Shown here one piece after another: positions 52,762 to 64,000 of a stretch of DNA of 64,000 nt (position 1 is its first letter; each line of letters begins with the position of its first letter). The DNA is from Haliclystus octoradiatus. Taxonomy: Eukaryota; Cnidaria; Staurozoa; Stauromedusae; Haliclystidae. Location of the stretch: positions 487,358 to 551,357 of the forward strand of contig CAKAJK010000006.1 in assembly GCA_916610825.1 (NCBI GenBank). Reading direction: 5' to 3'. A program made the position numbers and the translations under genes. Under the pieces are notes generated by a model. That model had not been told where the DNA came from, did not search any database, and saw nothing but the letters and a program-made list of their open reading frames with translations.

Positions 52762-55700
52762 GGGAATTCAGATTTAACAAAAACAGTCCAAAATGACCAT
52801 GAACAATGCCTATTTCCCATAGGATCTCAAAATTACCAAAAACAATGCCTAATTAACATGGGAATTCAAAATTAACAATAACAGTCCTAAATAACCAATA
52901 ACCATGCTTAAATCCCATTGGAATTCAAAATTAACAGTAACAGTCCTAAATAACCAAAAACAATGCCCAATTCCCATGGGAATTCTAAATTAATAAAAAC
53001 AGTCTTAAATGACAATAAACAATGCATAATTCCCAAGGGAATTCAGATTCAACAAAAACAGTCCAAAATGACCATGAACAATGCCTATTTCCCATAGGAA
53101 CTCAAAATTACCAAAAACAATGCCTAATTACCATGGGAATTCAAAATTATCAATAACAATCCTAAATAACCAAAAACAATGCCTAATTCCCATGGGAATT
53201 CAAAACTAACAAAAACAGTCCTAAATGACCAAGAACAAGGACTAATTCGTATGACAATTCAAATTTTACAAAGTCAATCCTAAATGACCATAAACAATGC
53301 CTAATTTCCAAGGGAATTCAGATTTGACAAAAACAGTCCAAAATGACCGAGAACAATGATAAATTCCCATGGGAATTCAAACTAGACAAAATCATTCCTA
53401 AATGACCAAAAACAATGCTTAATTCCCATAGGAACTTGAAATGACCAAAAACAATGCCTAATTCCCATAGGAATTCAAAATTGATAAAAACAATCCTAAA
53501 TGACCAAAAACAATGCCTAATTCCCATAGGAATTCAAATTTGACAAAAACAGACCAAAATGACCGCGAACAATGATAAATCCCTATGGGATTTCAATTTC
53601 GACAAAATCAGTCCAAAAAGTCCAAAAACAATGCTAAATTCCCATAGGAACTTGAAATGATCAAAAACAATGACTAATTCCCATGAGAATTCAAATTTGA
53701 CAAAAACTGTTAAAAATGACCACGAACAATGCCAAACTCCTATAGGAAATAAAAATTAACAATAACAGTCCTAAATAACCAAAAACAATGCCTAAATTCC
53801 ATGGGAATTCAAAATTAGTAAAAACAGTCCTAAATGACCAAGAACAATGCCTACTTCCTATGACAATTCAAATTTGACAAAATCAGTCCCAAATGACCAT
53901 AAACAATGCCTAATTCCCAAGGGAATTCAGATTTAACAAAAACAGTCTAAAATGACCATGAACAATGCCTATTTCACATAGGAACTCAAAATTATTAAAA
54001 TCAATGCCTAATTCCCATGGGAATCCAAATTTGACAAAAAAAGTCTAAAATGACCACAAACAATGCCAAACTCCAATAGGAAATAAAAATTAACAATAAC
54101 AGTCCTAAATAACGAAAAACAATGTCTAAATCCCATGGGAATTCAAAATTAACAATAACAGTCCTAAATAGTCAAAAACAATGCCTAATTCCCATGGGAC
54201 TTCAAAAATAATAAAAACAGGCCAAAATGACCGTGAACAATGATAAATCCCCAAGGGATTTAAAATTCGACAAAATCTGTCCGAGAAGTCCGAAAACAAT
54301 GCCTAACTCCCATAGGAACTTGAAATTACCAAAAACAATGCCTAATTACCATGGGAATTCAAAATTAACAATGACAGTCCTAAATAGTCAAAAACAATGC
54401 CTAATTCCCATGGGACTTCAAAAATAATTAAAACAGTCCAAAATGACCATGAACAATGATAAATCCCCAAGGGATTTAAATTTCGACAAAATCTGTCCGA
54501 AAAGTCCAAAAACAATGCCTAACTCCCATAGGAACTTGAAATTACCAAAAACAATGCCTAATTACCATGGGAATTCAAAATTAACAATAACAATCCTATA
54601 TAACCAAAAACAATGCCAAATTCCCATGGGAATTCAAAATTAATAAAAACAGTCCAAAATGACCGTGAACAATTATAAATCCCTATGGGATTTAAAATTC
54701 GACAAAATCTGTCCGAAAAGTCCAAAAACAATGCCTAACTCCCATAGGAACTTGAAATTACCAAAAACAATGCCTAATTACCATGGGAATTCAAAATTAA
54801 CAATAACAATCCTATATAACCAAAAACAATGCCAAATTCCCATGGGAATTCAAAATTAATAAAAACAGTCCAAAATGACCGTGAACAATGATAAATCCTC
54901 TTGGGATTTGAAATTCGACAAAATCAGTCCAAAAAATCCAAAAACAATACCTAACTACCATAGGAACTTGAAATGACCAAGAAAAATGCCTAATTCCCAT
55001 ACGAGCTTAAAATGACCAAAAACATTGCCTAATTCCCATAAAAAATAAAAATTAACAATAACAGTCCTAAATAACCAAAAACAATGCTTAAATCCCATGG
55101 GAAGTCAAAATTAACAATAACAGTCCTAAATAACCAAAAACAATGCCTAATTCCCATGGGAATTCAAAATTAATAAAAACAGTCCTAAATGACCATAAAC
55201 ATTGCCTAATTCCCAAGGGAATTCAGATTTAACAAAAACAGTCCAAAATGACCATGAACAATGCCTATTTCCCATAGGATCTCAAAATTACCAAAAACAA
55301 TGCCTAATTACCATGGGAATTCAAAATTATCGATAACAATCCTAAATAACCAAAAACAATGCCTAATTCCCATGGGAATTCAAAATTAACAATAACAGTC
55401 CTAAATAACCAAAAACAATGCCAAATTCCCATGGGAATTCAAAATTAATAAAAACAGTCCAAAATGACCGTGAACAATTATAAATCCCTATGGGATTTAA
55501 AATTCGACAAAATCTGTCCGAAAAGTCCAAAAACAATGCCTAACTCCCATAGGAACTTGAAATTACCAAAAACAATGCCTAATTACCATGGGAATTCAAA
55601 ATTAACAATAACAATCCTATATAACCAAAAACAATGCCAAATTCCCATGGGAATTCAAAATTAATAAAAACAGTCCAAAATGACCGTGAACAATGATAAA

Positions 55701-57847
55701 TCCTCTTGGGATTTGAAATTCGACAAAATCAGTCCAAAAAATCCAAAAACAATACCTAACTACCATAGGAACTTGAAATGACCAAGAAAAATGCCTAATT
55801 CCCATACGAGCTTAAAATGACCAAAAACATTGCCTAATTCCCATAAAAAATAAAAATTAACAATAACAGTCCTAAATAACCAAAAACAATGCTTAAATCC
55901 CATGGGAATTCAAAATTATCGATAACAATCCTAAATAACCAAAAACAATGCCTAATTCCCATGGGAATTCAAAATTAATAAAAACAGTCCTAAATGACCA
56001 TAAACATTGCCTAATTCCCAAGGGAATTCAGATTTAACAAAAACAGTCCAAAATGACCATGAACAATGCCTATTTCCCATAGGATCTCAAAATTACCAAA
56101 AACAATGCCTAATTACCATGGGAATTCAAAATTATCGATAACAATCCTAAATAACCAAAAACAATGCCTAATTCCCATGGGAATTCAAAATTAACAATAA
56201 CAGTCCTAAATAACCAAAAACAATGCCTAATTCCAATGGGAATTCAAAATTAATAAAATCAGTCCTAAATGACCATAAACAATGCCTAACTCCCAAGGGA
56301 ATTCAGATTTGACAAAAACAGTCCAAAATGACCGAGAACAATGATAAATTCACATGGGAATTCAAACTAGACAAAATCAGTCCTAAATGAACGAAAACAA
56401 TGCTTAATTCCCATAGGAATTCAAAATTAATAAAAACAGTCCTAAATGACCAAAAACAATGCGTAATTCCCATGGGAATTCAAAATTAATAAAATCAGTC
56501 CTAAATGACCATAAACAATGCCTAATTCCCAAGGGAATTCAGATTTGACAAAAACAGTCCAAAATGACCGAGAACAATGATAAATTCCCATGAGAATTCA
56601 AACTAGACAAAATCAGTCCTAAATGAACGAAAACAATGCTTAATTCCCATAGGAACTAGAAATGACCAAAAACAATGCCTAATTCCCATAGGAATTCAAA
56701 TTTGACAAAAACAGTCCAAAATGACCGCGAACATTGATAATTCCCTATGGGATTTCAATTTCGACAAAATCAGTCCAAAAAGTTCAAAAACAATGCCTAT
56801 TTCCCATAGGAACTCAAAATTACCAAAAACAATGCCTAATTACCATGGGAATTCAAAATTATCAATAACAATCCTAAATAACCAAAAACAATGCCTAATT
56901 CCCATGGGAATTCAAAACTAACAAAAACAGTCCTAAATGACCAAGAACAATGACTAATTCCTATGACAATTCAACTTTTACAAAATCAATCCTAAATGAC
57001 CATAAACAATGCCTAATTTCCAAGGGAATTCAGATTTGACAAAAACAGTCTAAAATGACCGAGAACAATGATAAATTCCCATGGGAATTCAAACTAGACA
57101 AAATCAGTCCTAAATGAACGAAAACAATGCTTAATTCTAATAGGAACTTGAAATGACCAAAAACAATGCCTAATTCCCATAGGAATTCAAAATTAATAAA
57201 AACAGTCCTAAATGACCAAAAACAATGCCTAATTCCCATGAGAATTTAAATTTGACAAAAACAGTCCAAAATGACCGCGAAAAAGGATAAATCCCCATGG
57301 GATTCAATTTCGACAAAATCAGTCCAAAAAGTCCAAAAACAATGCTAAATTCCCATAGGAACTTGAAATGACCAAAAACAATGCCTAATTCCCATGAGAA
57401 TTCAAATTTGACAAAAATTGTCCAAAATGACCACAAACAATGCCAAACTCCCATAGGAAATAAAAATTAACAATAACAATCCTAAATAACCAAAAACAAT
57501 GCCTAAATCCCATGGGACTTCAAAATTAACAATAACAGTCCTAAATAACCAAAAACAATGCCTAAATCCCATGGGACTTCAAAATTAACAATAACAGTCC
57601 TAAATGACCATAAACAATGCCTAATTCCCAAGGGAATTCAGATTTGACAAAAACAGTCCAAAATGACTGAGAACAATGATAAATTCCCATGGGAATTCAA
57701 ACTAGACAAAATCAGTCCTAAATGAACGAAAACAATGCTTAATTCTCATAGGAACTTGAAATGACCAAAAACAATGCCTAATTCCCATAGGAATTCAAAA
57801 TTAATAAAAACAGTCCTAAATGACCAAAAACAATGCCTAATTCCCAT
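52762..57847 (+). repeat. 5,086-bp tandem duplication, second copy
   Basis: Joined to the first copy at CCCATGGGAATTCAGATTTAAC (52,757), where the first copy begins with CCCAAGGGAATTCAG (47,671); the crossover lies in the shared GGGAATTCAG. It contains a short patch at about 55,907-55,928 that differs from the first copy in four bases. Confidence 0.9.
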
Positions 57848-57881
57848 GGGAATTCAAAATTAATAAAATCAGTCCTAAATG
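55251..57881 (+). repeat. 2,631-bp tandem duplication, first copy
   Basis: Recurs at 57,882-60,512. The join falls in TGACCATGAACAATGCC at 57,880, where sequence like CAGTCCTAAATGACCATAAAC switches to the ATGAAC form. This unit is nested in the right part of the second 5,086-bp copy, so this is a later event. Confidence 0.87.
55902..55960 (+). repeat. Patch-converted 59-bp monomer
   Basis: In the first 5,086-bp copy (50,816 on) and in the 2,631-bp copy (near 58,533) this monomer reads GGGAAGTCAAAATTAACAAT. Here it reads GGGAATTCAAAATTATCGAT and then AACAATCC. Four substitutions fall within about 20 bp with no change of length, and the new sequence equals the ATCGAT-marked monomer 589 bp upstream and 216 bp downstream. 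A short gene-conversion tract is the simplest reading. Confidence 0.75.
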
Positions 57882-60512
57882 ACCATGAACAATGCCTATT
57901 TCCCATAGGATCTCAAAATTACCAAAAACAATGCCTAATTACCATGGGAATTCAAAATTATCGATAACAATCCTAAATAACCAAAAACAATGCCTAATTC
58001 CCATGGGAATTCAAAATTAACAATAACAGTCCTAAATAACCAAAAACAATGCCAAATTCCCATGGGAATTCAAAATTAATAAAAACAGTCCAAAATGACC
58101 GTGAACAATTATAAATCCCTATGGGATTTAAAATTCGACAAAATCTGTCCGAAAAGTCCAAAAACAATGCCTAACTCCCATAGGAACTTGAAATTACCAA
58201 AAACAATGCCTAATTACCATGGGAATTCAAAATTAACAATAACAATCCTATATAACCAAAAACAATGCCAAATTCCCATGGGAATTCAAAATTAATAAAA
58301 ACAGTCCAAAATGACCGTGAACAATTATAAATCCTCTTGGGATTTGAAATTCGACAAAATCAGTCCAAAAAATCCAAAAACAATACCTAACTACCATAGG
58401 AACTTGAAATGACCAAGAAAAATGCCTAATTCCCATACGAGCTTAAAATGACCAAAAACATTGCCTAATTCCCATAAAAAATAAAAATTAACAATAACAG
58501 TCCTAAATAACCAAAAACAATGCTTAAATCCCATGGGAAGTCAAAATTAACAATAACAGTCCTAAATAACCAAAAACAATGCCTAATTCCCATGGGAATT
58601 CAAAATTAATAAAAACAGTCCTAAATGACCATAAACATTGCCTAATTCCCAAGGGAATTCAGATTTAACAAAAACAGTCCAAAATGACCATGAACAATGC
58701 CTATTTCCCATAGGATCTCAAAATTACCAAAAACAATGCCTAATTACCATGGGAATTCAAAATTATCGATAACAATCCTAAATAACCAAAAACAATGCCT
58801 AATTCCCATGGGAATTCAAAATTAACAATAACAGTCCTAAATAACCAAAAACAATGCCTAATTCCAATGGGAATTCAAAATTAATAAAATCAGTCCTAAA
58901 TGACCATAAACAATGCCTAACTCCCAAGGGAATTCAGATTTGACAAAAACAGTCCAAAATGACCGAGAACAATGATAAATTCACATGGGAATTCAAACTA
59001 GACAAAATCAGTCCTAAATGAACGAAAACAATGCTTAATTCCCATAGGAATTCAAAATTAATAAAAACAGTCCTAAATGACCAAAAACAATGCGTAATTC
59101 CCATGGGAATTCAAAATTAATAAAATCAGTCCTAAATGACCATAAACAATGCCTAATTCCCAAGGGAATTCAGATTTGACAAAAACAGTCCAAAATGACC
59201 GAGAACAATGATAAATTCCCATGAGAATTCAAACTAGACAAAATCAGTCCTAAATGAACGAAAACAATGCTTAATTCCCATAGGAACTAGAAATGACCAA
59301 AAACAATGCCTAATTCCCATAGGAATTCAAATTTGACAAAAACAGTCCAAAATGACCGCGAACATTGATAATTCCCTATGGGATTTCAATTTCGACAAAA
59401 TCAGTCCAAAAAGTTCAAAAACAATGCCTATTTCCCATAGGAACTCAAAATTACCAAAAACAATGCCTAATTACCATGGGAATTCAAAATTATCAATAAC
59501 AATCCTAAATAACCAAAAACAATGCCTAATTCCCATGGGAATTCAAAACTAACAAAAACAGTCCTAAATGACCAAGAACAATGACTAATTCCTATGACAA
59601 TTCAACTTTTACAAAATCAATCCTAAATGACCATAAACAATGCCTAATTTCCAAGGGAATTCAGATTTGACAAAAACAGTCTAAAATGACCGAGAACAAT
59701 GATAAATTCCCATGGGAATTCAAACTAGACAAAATCAGTCCTAAATGAACGAAAACAATGCTTAATTCTCATAGGAACTTGAAATGACCAAAAACAATGC
59801 CTAATTCCCATAGGAATTCAAAATTAATAAAAACAGTCCTAAATGACCAAAAACAATGCCTAATTCCCATGAGAATTTAAATTTGACAAAAACAGTCCAA
59901 AATGACCGCGAAAAAGGATAAATCCCCATGGGATTCAATTTCGACAAAATCAGTCCAAAAAGTCCAAAAACAATGCTAAATTCCCATAGGAACTTGAAAT
60001 GACCAAAAACAATGCCTAATTCCCATGAGAATTCAAATTTGACAAAAATTGTCCAAAATGACCACAAACAATGCCAAACTCCCATAGGAAATAAAAATTA
60101 ACAATAACAATCCTAAATAACCAAAAACAATGCCTAAATCCCATGGGACTTCAAAATTAACAATAACAGTCCTAAATAACCAAAAACAATGCCTAAATCC
60201 CATGGGACTTCAAAATTAACAATAACAGTCCTAAATGACCATAAACAATGCCTAATTCCCAAGGGAATTCAGATTTGACAAAAACAGTCCAAAATGACTG
60301 AGAACAATGATAAATTCCCATGGGAATTCAAACTAGACAAAATCAGTCCTAAATGAACGAAAACAATGCTTAATTCTCATAGGAACTTGAAATGACCAAA
60401 AACAATGCCTAATTCCCATAGGAATTCAAAATTAATAAAAACAGTCCTAAATGACCAAAAACAATGCCTAATTCCCATGGGAATTCAAAATTAATAAAAT
60501 CAGTCCTAAATG
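57882..60512 (+). repeat. 2,631-bp tandem duplication, second copy
   Basis: Same order as the first copy, with ATCGAT marks at 57,960 and 58,765. It lacks the converted monomer expected at 58,549, so the conversion in the first copy happened after, or outside, this duplication. One further difference is GAACAATTATAAATCCTC near 58,319, where the first copy has GAACAATGATAAATCCTC. Confidence 0.87.
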
Positions 60513-62570
60513 ACCATAAACAATGCCTAATTCCCAAGGGAATTCAGATTTGACAAAAACAGTCCAAAATGACTGAGAACAATGATAAATTCCCATGGGA
60601 ATTCAAACTAGACAAAATCAGTCCTAAATGAACGAAAACAATGCTTAATTCAAATAGGAACTTGAAATGACCAAAAACAATGCCTAATTCCCATAGGAAT
60701 TCGAATTTGACAAAAACAGTCCAAATTGACCGCGAACATTGATAAATCCCTATGGGATTTCAATTTCGACAAAATCAGTCCAAAAAGTTCAAAAACAATG
60801 CTAAATTCCCATAGGAACTTGAAATGACCAAGAAAAATGCCTAATTCCCATACGAGCTTAAAATGACCAAAAACATTGCCTAATTCCCATAGGAAATAAA
60901 AATTAACAATAACAGTCCTAAATAACCAAAAACAATGCTTAAATCCCATGGAAAGTCAAAATTAACAATAACAGTCCTAAATAACCAAAAACAATGCCTA
61001 ATTCCCATGGGAATTAAAAATTAATAAAAACAGTCCTAAATGACCATAAACAATGCCTAATTCCCAAGGGAATTCAGATTTAACAAAAACAGTCCAAAAT
61101 GACCATGAACAATGCCTATTTCCCATAGGATCTCAAAATGACCAAAAACAATGCCTAATTCCCATGGGAATCCAAAATTAACAATAACAGTCCTAAATAG
61201 TCAAAAACAATGCCTAATTCCCATGGGACTTCAAAAATAACAAAAACAGTCCAAAATGACCATGAACAATGATAAATCCCCAAGGGATTTAAAATTCGAC
61301 AAAATCTGTCCGAAAAGTCCAAAAACAATGCCTAACTCCCATAGGAACTTGAAATTACCAAAAACAATGCCTAATTACCATGGGAATTCAAAATTAACAA
61401 TAACAATCCTATATAACCAAAAACAATGCCAAATTCCCATGGGAATTCAAAATTAATAAAAACAGTCCAAAATGACCGCGAAAAAGGATAAATCCCCATG
61501 GGATTCAATTTCGACAAAATCAGTCCAAAAAGTCCAAAAACAATGCTAAATTCCCATAGGAACTTGAAATGACCAAAAACAATGCCTAATTCCCATGAGA
61601 ATTCAAATTTGACAAAAATTGTCCAAAATGACCACAAACAATGCCAAACTCCCATAGGAAATAAAAATTAACAATAACAATCCTAAATAACCAAAAACAA
61701 TGCCTAAATCCCATGGGACTTCAAAATTAACAATAACAGTCCTAAATAACCAAAAACAATGCCTAAATCCCATGGGACTTCAAAATTAACAATAACAGTC
61801 CTAAATGACCATAAACAATGCCTAATTCCCAAGGGAATTCAGATTTGACAAAAACAGTCCAAAATGACTGAGAACAATGATAAATTCCCATGGGAATTCA
61901 AACTAGACAAAATCAGTCCTAAATGAACGAAAACAATGCTTAATTCTCATAGGAACTTGAAATGACCAAAAACAATGCCTAATTCCCATAGGAATTCAAA
62001 ATTAATAAAAACAGTCCTAAATGACCAAAAACAATGCCTAATTCCCATGGGAATTCAAAATTAATAAAATCAGTCCTAAATGACCATAAACAATGCTTAA
62101 TTCCAAAGGGAATTCAGATTTGACAAAAACAGTCCAAAATGACCGAGAACAATGATAAATTCCCATGGGAATTCAAACTAGACAAAATCAGTCCTAAATG
62201 ATTGAAAACAATGCTTAATTCCCATAGGAACTTGAAATGACCAAAAACAATGCCTAATTCCCATAGGAATTCAAATTTGACAAAAACAGTCCAAAATGAC
62301 TGCGAACAATGATAAATCCCTATAGGATTTCAATTTCGACAAAATCAGTCCAAAAAGTCCAAAAACAATGCTAAATTCCCATAGGAGCTTGAAATGATCA
62401 AAAACAATGCCTAATTCCCATAGGAATTCAAAATTAATAAAAACAGTCCTAAATGACCAAAAACAATGCCTAATTCCCATGGGAATCCAAAATTAACAAT
62501 AATAGTCCTAAATAACCAAAAACAATGTCTAATTCCCATGAGAATTCAAATTTGACAAAAAGAGTCCAAA
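60513..62570 (+). repeat. Mosaic of earlier units
   Basis: The part 60,540-61,140 resembles 13,430-14,030 and 44,690-45,290. The part 61,256-61,456 resembles 46,902-47,102. The part 61,465-62,090 repeats 59,895-60,520 (offset 1,570 bp), with the GAAAAAGGATAAATCCCC variant at both 59,909 and 61,479. The part 62,270-62,560 resembles the 452-bp HOR unit. No non-satellite sequence is present. Confidence 0.75.
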
Positions 62571-63991
62571 ATGACCGCGAACAATGATAAATCCCTATGG
62601 GATTTCAATTTCGACAAAATCTGTCCGAAAAGTCCAAAAACAATGCCTAACTCCCATAGGAACTTGAAATTACCAAAAACAATGCCTAATTACCATGGGA
62701 ATTCAAAATTAACAATAACAGTCCTAAATAGTCAAAAACAATGCCTAATTCCCATGGGACTTCAAAAATAACAAAAACAGTCCAAAATGACCATGAACAA
62801 TGATAAATCCCCAAGGGATTTAAAATTCGACAAAATCTGTCCGAAAAGTCCAAAAACAATGCCTAACTCCCATAGGAACTTGAAATTACCAAAAACAATG
62901 CCTGATTACCATGGGAATTCAAAATTAACAATAACAATCCTATATAACCAAAAACAATGCCAAATTCCCATGGGAATTCAAAATTAATAAAAACAGTCCA
63001 AAATGACCGTGAACAATTATAAATCCCTATGGGATTTAAAATTCGACAAAATCTGTCCGAAAAGTCCAAAAACAATGCCTAACTCCCATAGGAACTTGAA
63101 ATTACCAAAAACAATGCCTAATTACCATGGGAATTCAAAATTAACAATAACAATCCTATATAACCAAAAACAATGCCAAATTCCCATGGGAATTCAAAAT
63201 TAATAAAAACAGTCCAAAATGACCGTGAACAATGATAAATCCCTATGGGATTTAATATTCGACAAAATCAGTCCAAAAAGTCCAAAAACAATGCCTAACT
63301 CCCATAGGAACTTGAAATGACCAAAAAAATGCCTAATTTCCATGAGAATTAAAATTTGACAAAAACAGTCGAAAATGACCGAGAACAATGATAAATTGCC
63401 ATGGGAATTCAAACTAGACAAAATCAGTCCTAATTGACCAAAAACAATGACAATGACCTAATTGACAAAAATAGTCCTAAATGACCAAAAACAATGCCTA
63501 ATTCCCATGAGAATTCAAATTTGACAAAAACATTCCAAAATGGCCGTGAACAATGATAAATCCTCTTGGGATTTGAAATTCGACAAAATCAGTCCAAAAA
63601 ATCCAAAAACAATACCTAACTACCATAGGAACTTGAAATGACCAAAAACATTGCCTAATTCCCATAAAAAATAAAAATTAACAATAACAGTCCTAAATAA
63701 CCAAAAACAATGCTTAAATCCCATGGGAAGTCAAAATTAACAATAACAGTCCTAAATAACCAAAAACAATGCCTAATTCCCATGGGAATTCAAAATTAAT
63801 AAAAACAGTCCTAAATGACCATAAACATTGCCTAATTCCCAAGGGAATTCAGATTTAACAAAAACAGTCCAAAATGACCATGAACAATGCCTATTTCCCA
63901 TAGGATCTCAAAATTACCAAAAACAATGCCTAATTACCATGTGAATTCAAAATTATCGATAACAATCCTAAATAACCAAAAACAATGCCTA
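62571..63991 (+). repeat. Right-hand satellite stretch up to the break
   Basis: Starts with two AgeI-less relatives of the GATAAATCCC monomers and continues like 46,902-47,300. A 47-mer neighbourhood near 63,447 follows, and then a segment equal to the 805-bp family ending in an ATCGAT monomer at 63,955. The reappearance of the 47-mer and a private change (CCATGTGAATTC near 63,939) suggest older, less homogenised sequence. Confidence 0.75.
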
Positions 63992-64000
63992 CCCAGTAAA
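63992..64000. other. Sequence not matching any monomer
   Basis: After CAATGCCTA the last bases are CCCAGTAAA. All other monomers continue with ATTCCC, AATCCC, TTTCCC, ATTACC, CTCCC or similar. Nine bases are too few to say what follows: the end of the array, an inserted element, or a very divergent monomer. Confidence 0.4.

Larger units (their letters stand above)
1..63991 (+). repeat. Satellite DNA array, 59/39-bp monomer family
   Basis: Every part of the window resolves into tandem copies of one monomer family, recognised by the recurring segment CAATGCCTAATTCCCATGGG or close variants. The distance from one CAATG to the next is 59 bp in most cases and 39 bp in a regular minority. The array starts inside a monomer at base 1, so its left edge is outside the window. 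All copies have the same orientation. I found no interruption by unique sequence, transposon, RNA gene or credible coding region. It is most likely heterochromatic satellite of a eukaryote; which chromosome region and which species cannot be told from the sequence. Confidence 0.99.

Noticed and set aside
1-63991. Identity with the 59-bp FokI satellite of Vicia faba, because of equal monomer length
   Set aside because: Length alone is weak evidence. I saw no FokI recognition site (GGATG or CATCC) in the monomer classes read here, and I cannot compare the sequences. A direct alignment would settle it.

Overview
The whole window is one very large satellite DNA array. From base 1 to about base 63,991 every stretch I read is a head-to-tail copy of a short A-rich monomer of 59 bp, with a shorter 39-bp form and rare 58-, 47- and 38-bp forms mixed in. 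I estimate about 1,100-1,200 monomers. I see no gene, tRNA, rRNA, transposon, CRISPR array, promoter or origin. All open reading frames are by-products of the repeat. Such an array points to constitutive heterochromatin (centromeric, pericentromeric, subtelomeric or a knob/B-chromosome block) of a eukaryote, plant or animal. The sequence alone does not identify the species.

The + strand of a typical monomer is about 47% A, 22% T, 20% C and 10% G. All monomers face the same way and I found no inverted copy. Each 59-mer carries a dyad (perfect form AATTCCCATGGGAATT, with an NcoI site, usually next to an EcoRI site), an A-tract-rich segment built of two related 20-bp pieces, and the shared element AACAATG.

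The array is a nested hierarchy: a 20-bp subunit, then 59/39-bp monomers, then higher-order repeats (HORs) of about 236, 451, 452/393, 805, 1,911-1,970, 2,455, 2,480, 2,631, 2,795, 4,424 and 5,086 bp, then two segments shared between parts of the window about 31-33 kb apart. Layout: 0.6-4.4 kb, two 1.8-2.0 kb HOR copies; 4.2-9.5 kb, a segment repeated at 37.0-42.5 kb, with a 451-bp doublet inside; 9.9-28.7 kb, a 4.8/4.4-kb HOR that shrinks to a 2,480-bp form; 26.7-32.3 kb, a nearly perfect 2,795-bp tandem pair; 33.9-35.5 kb, a clean 8/7-monomer HOR; 42.5-45.1 kb, a copy of 11.2-13.8 kb; 45.0-49.8 kb, a 2,455-bp pair; 47.7-57.8 kb, a 5,086-bp pair containing 805-bp doublets; 55.3-60.5 kb, a 2,631-bp pair; 60.5-64.0 kb, a mosaic of earlier units. 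The last 9 bases fit no monomer and may be the array edge.

Two zones can be told apart by marker sites: ACCGGT (AgeI) monomers occur 16 times between 1.5 and 41.3 kb and then stop, while ATCGAT (ClaI) monomers appear only from 50.2 kb onward. Nothing here works as a gene set. What can be read is the history of the array: unequal exchange, local duplication, short conversion-like patches, CpG decay and at least one off-register join. All coordinates and comparisons were made by eye, so block edges are uncertain by about 10-60 bp because neighbouring monomers resemble each other.
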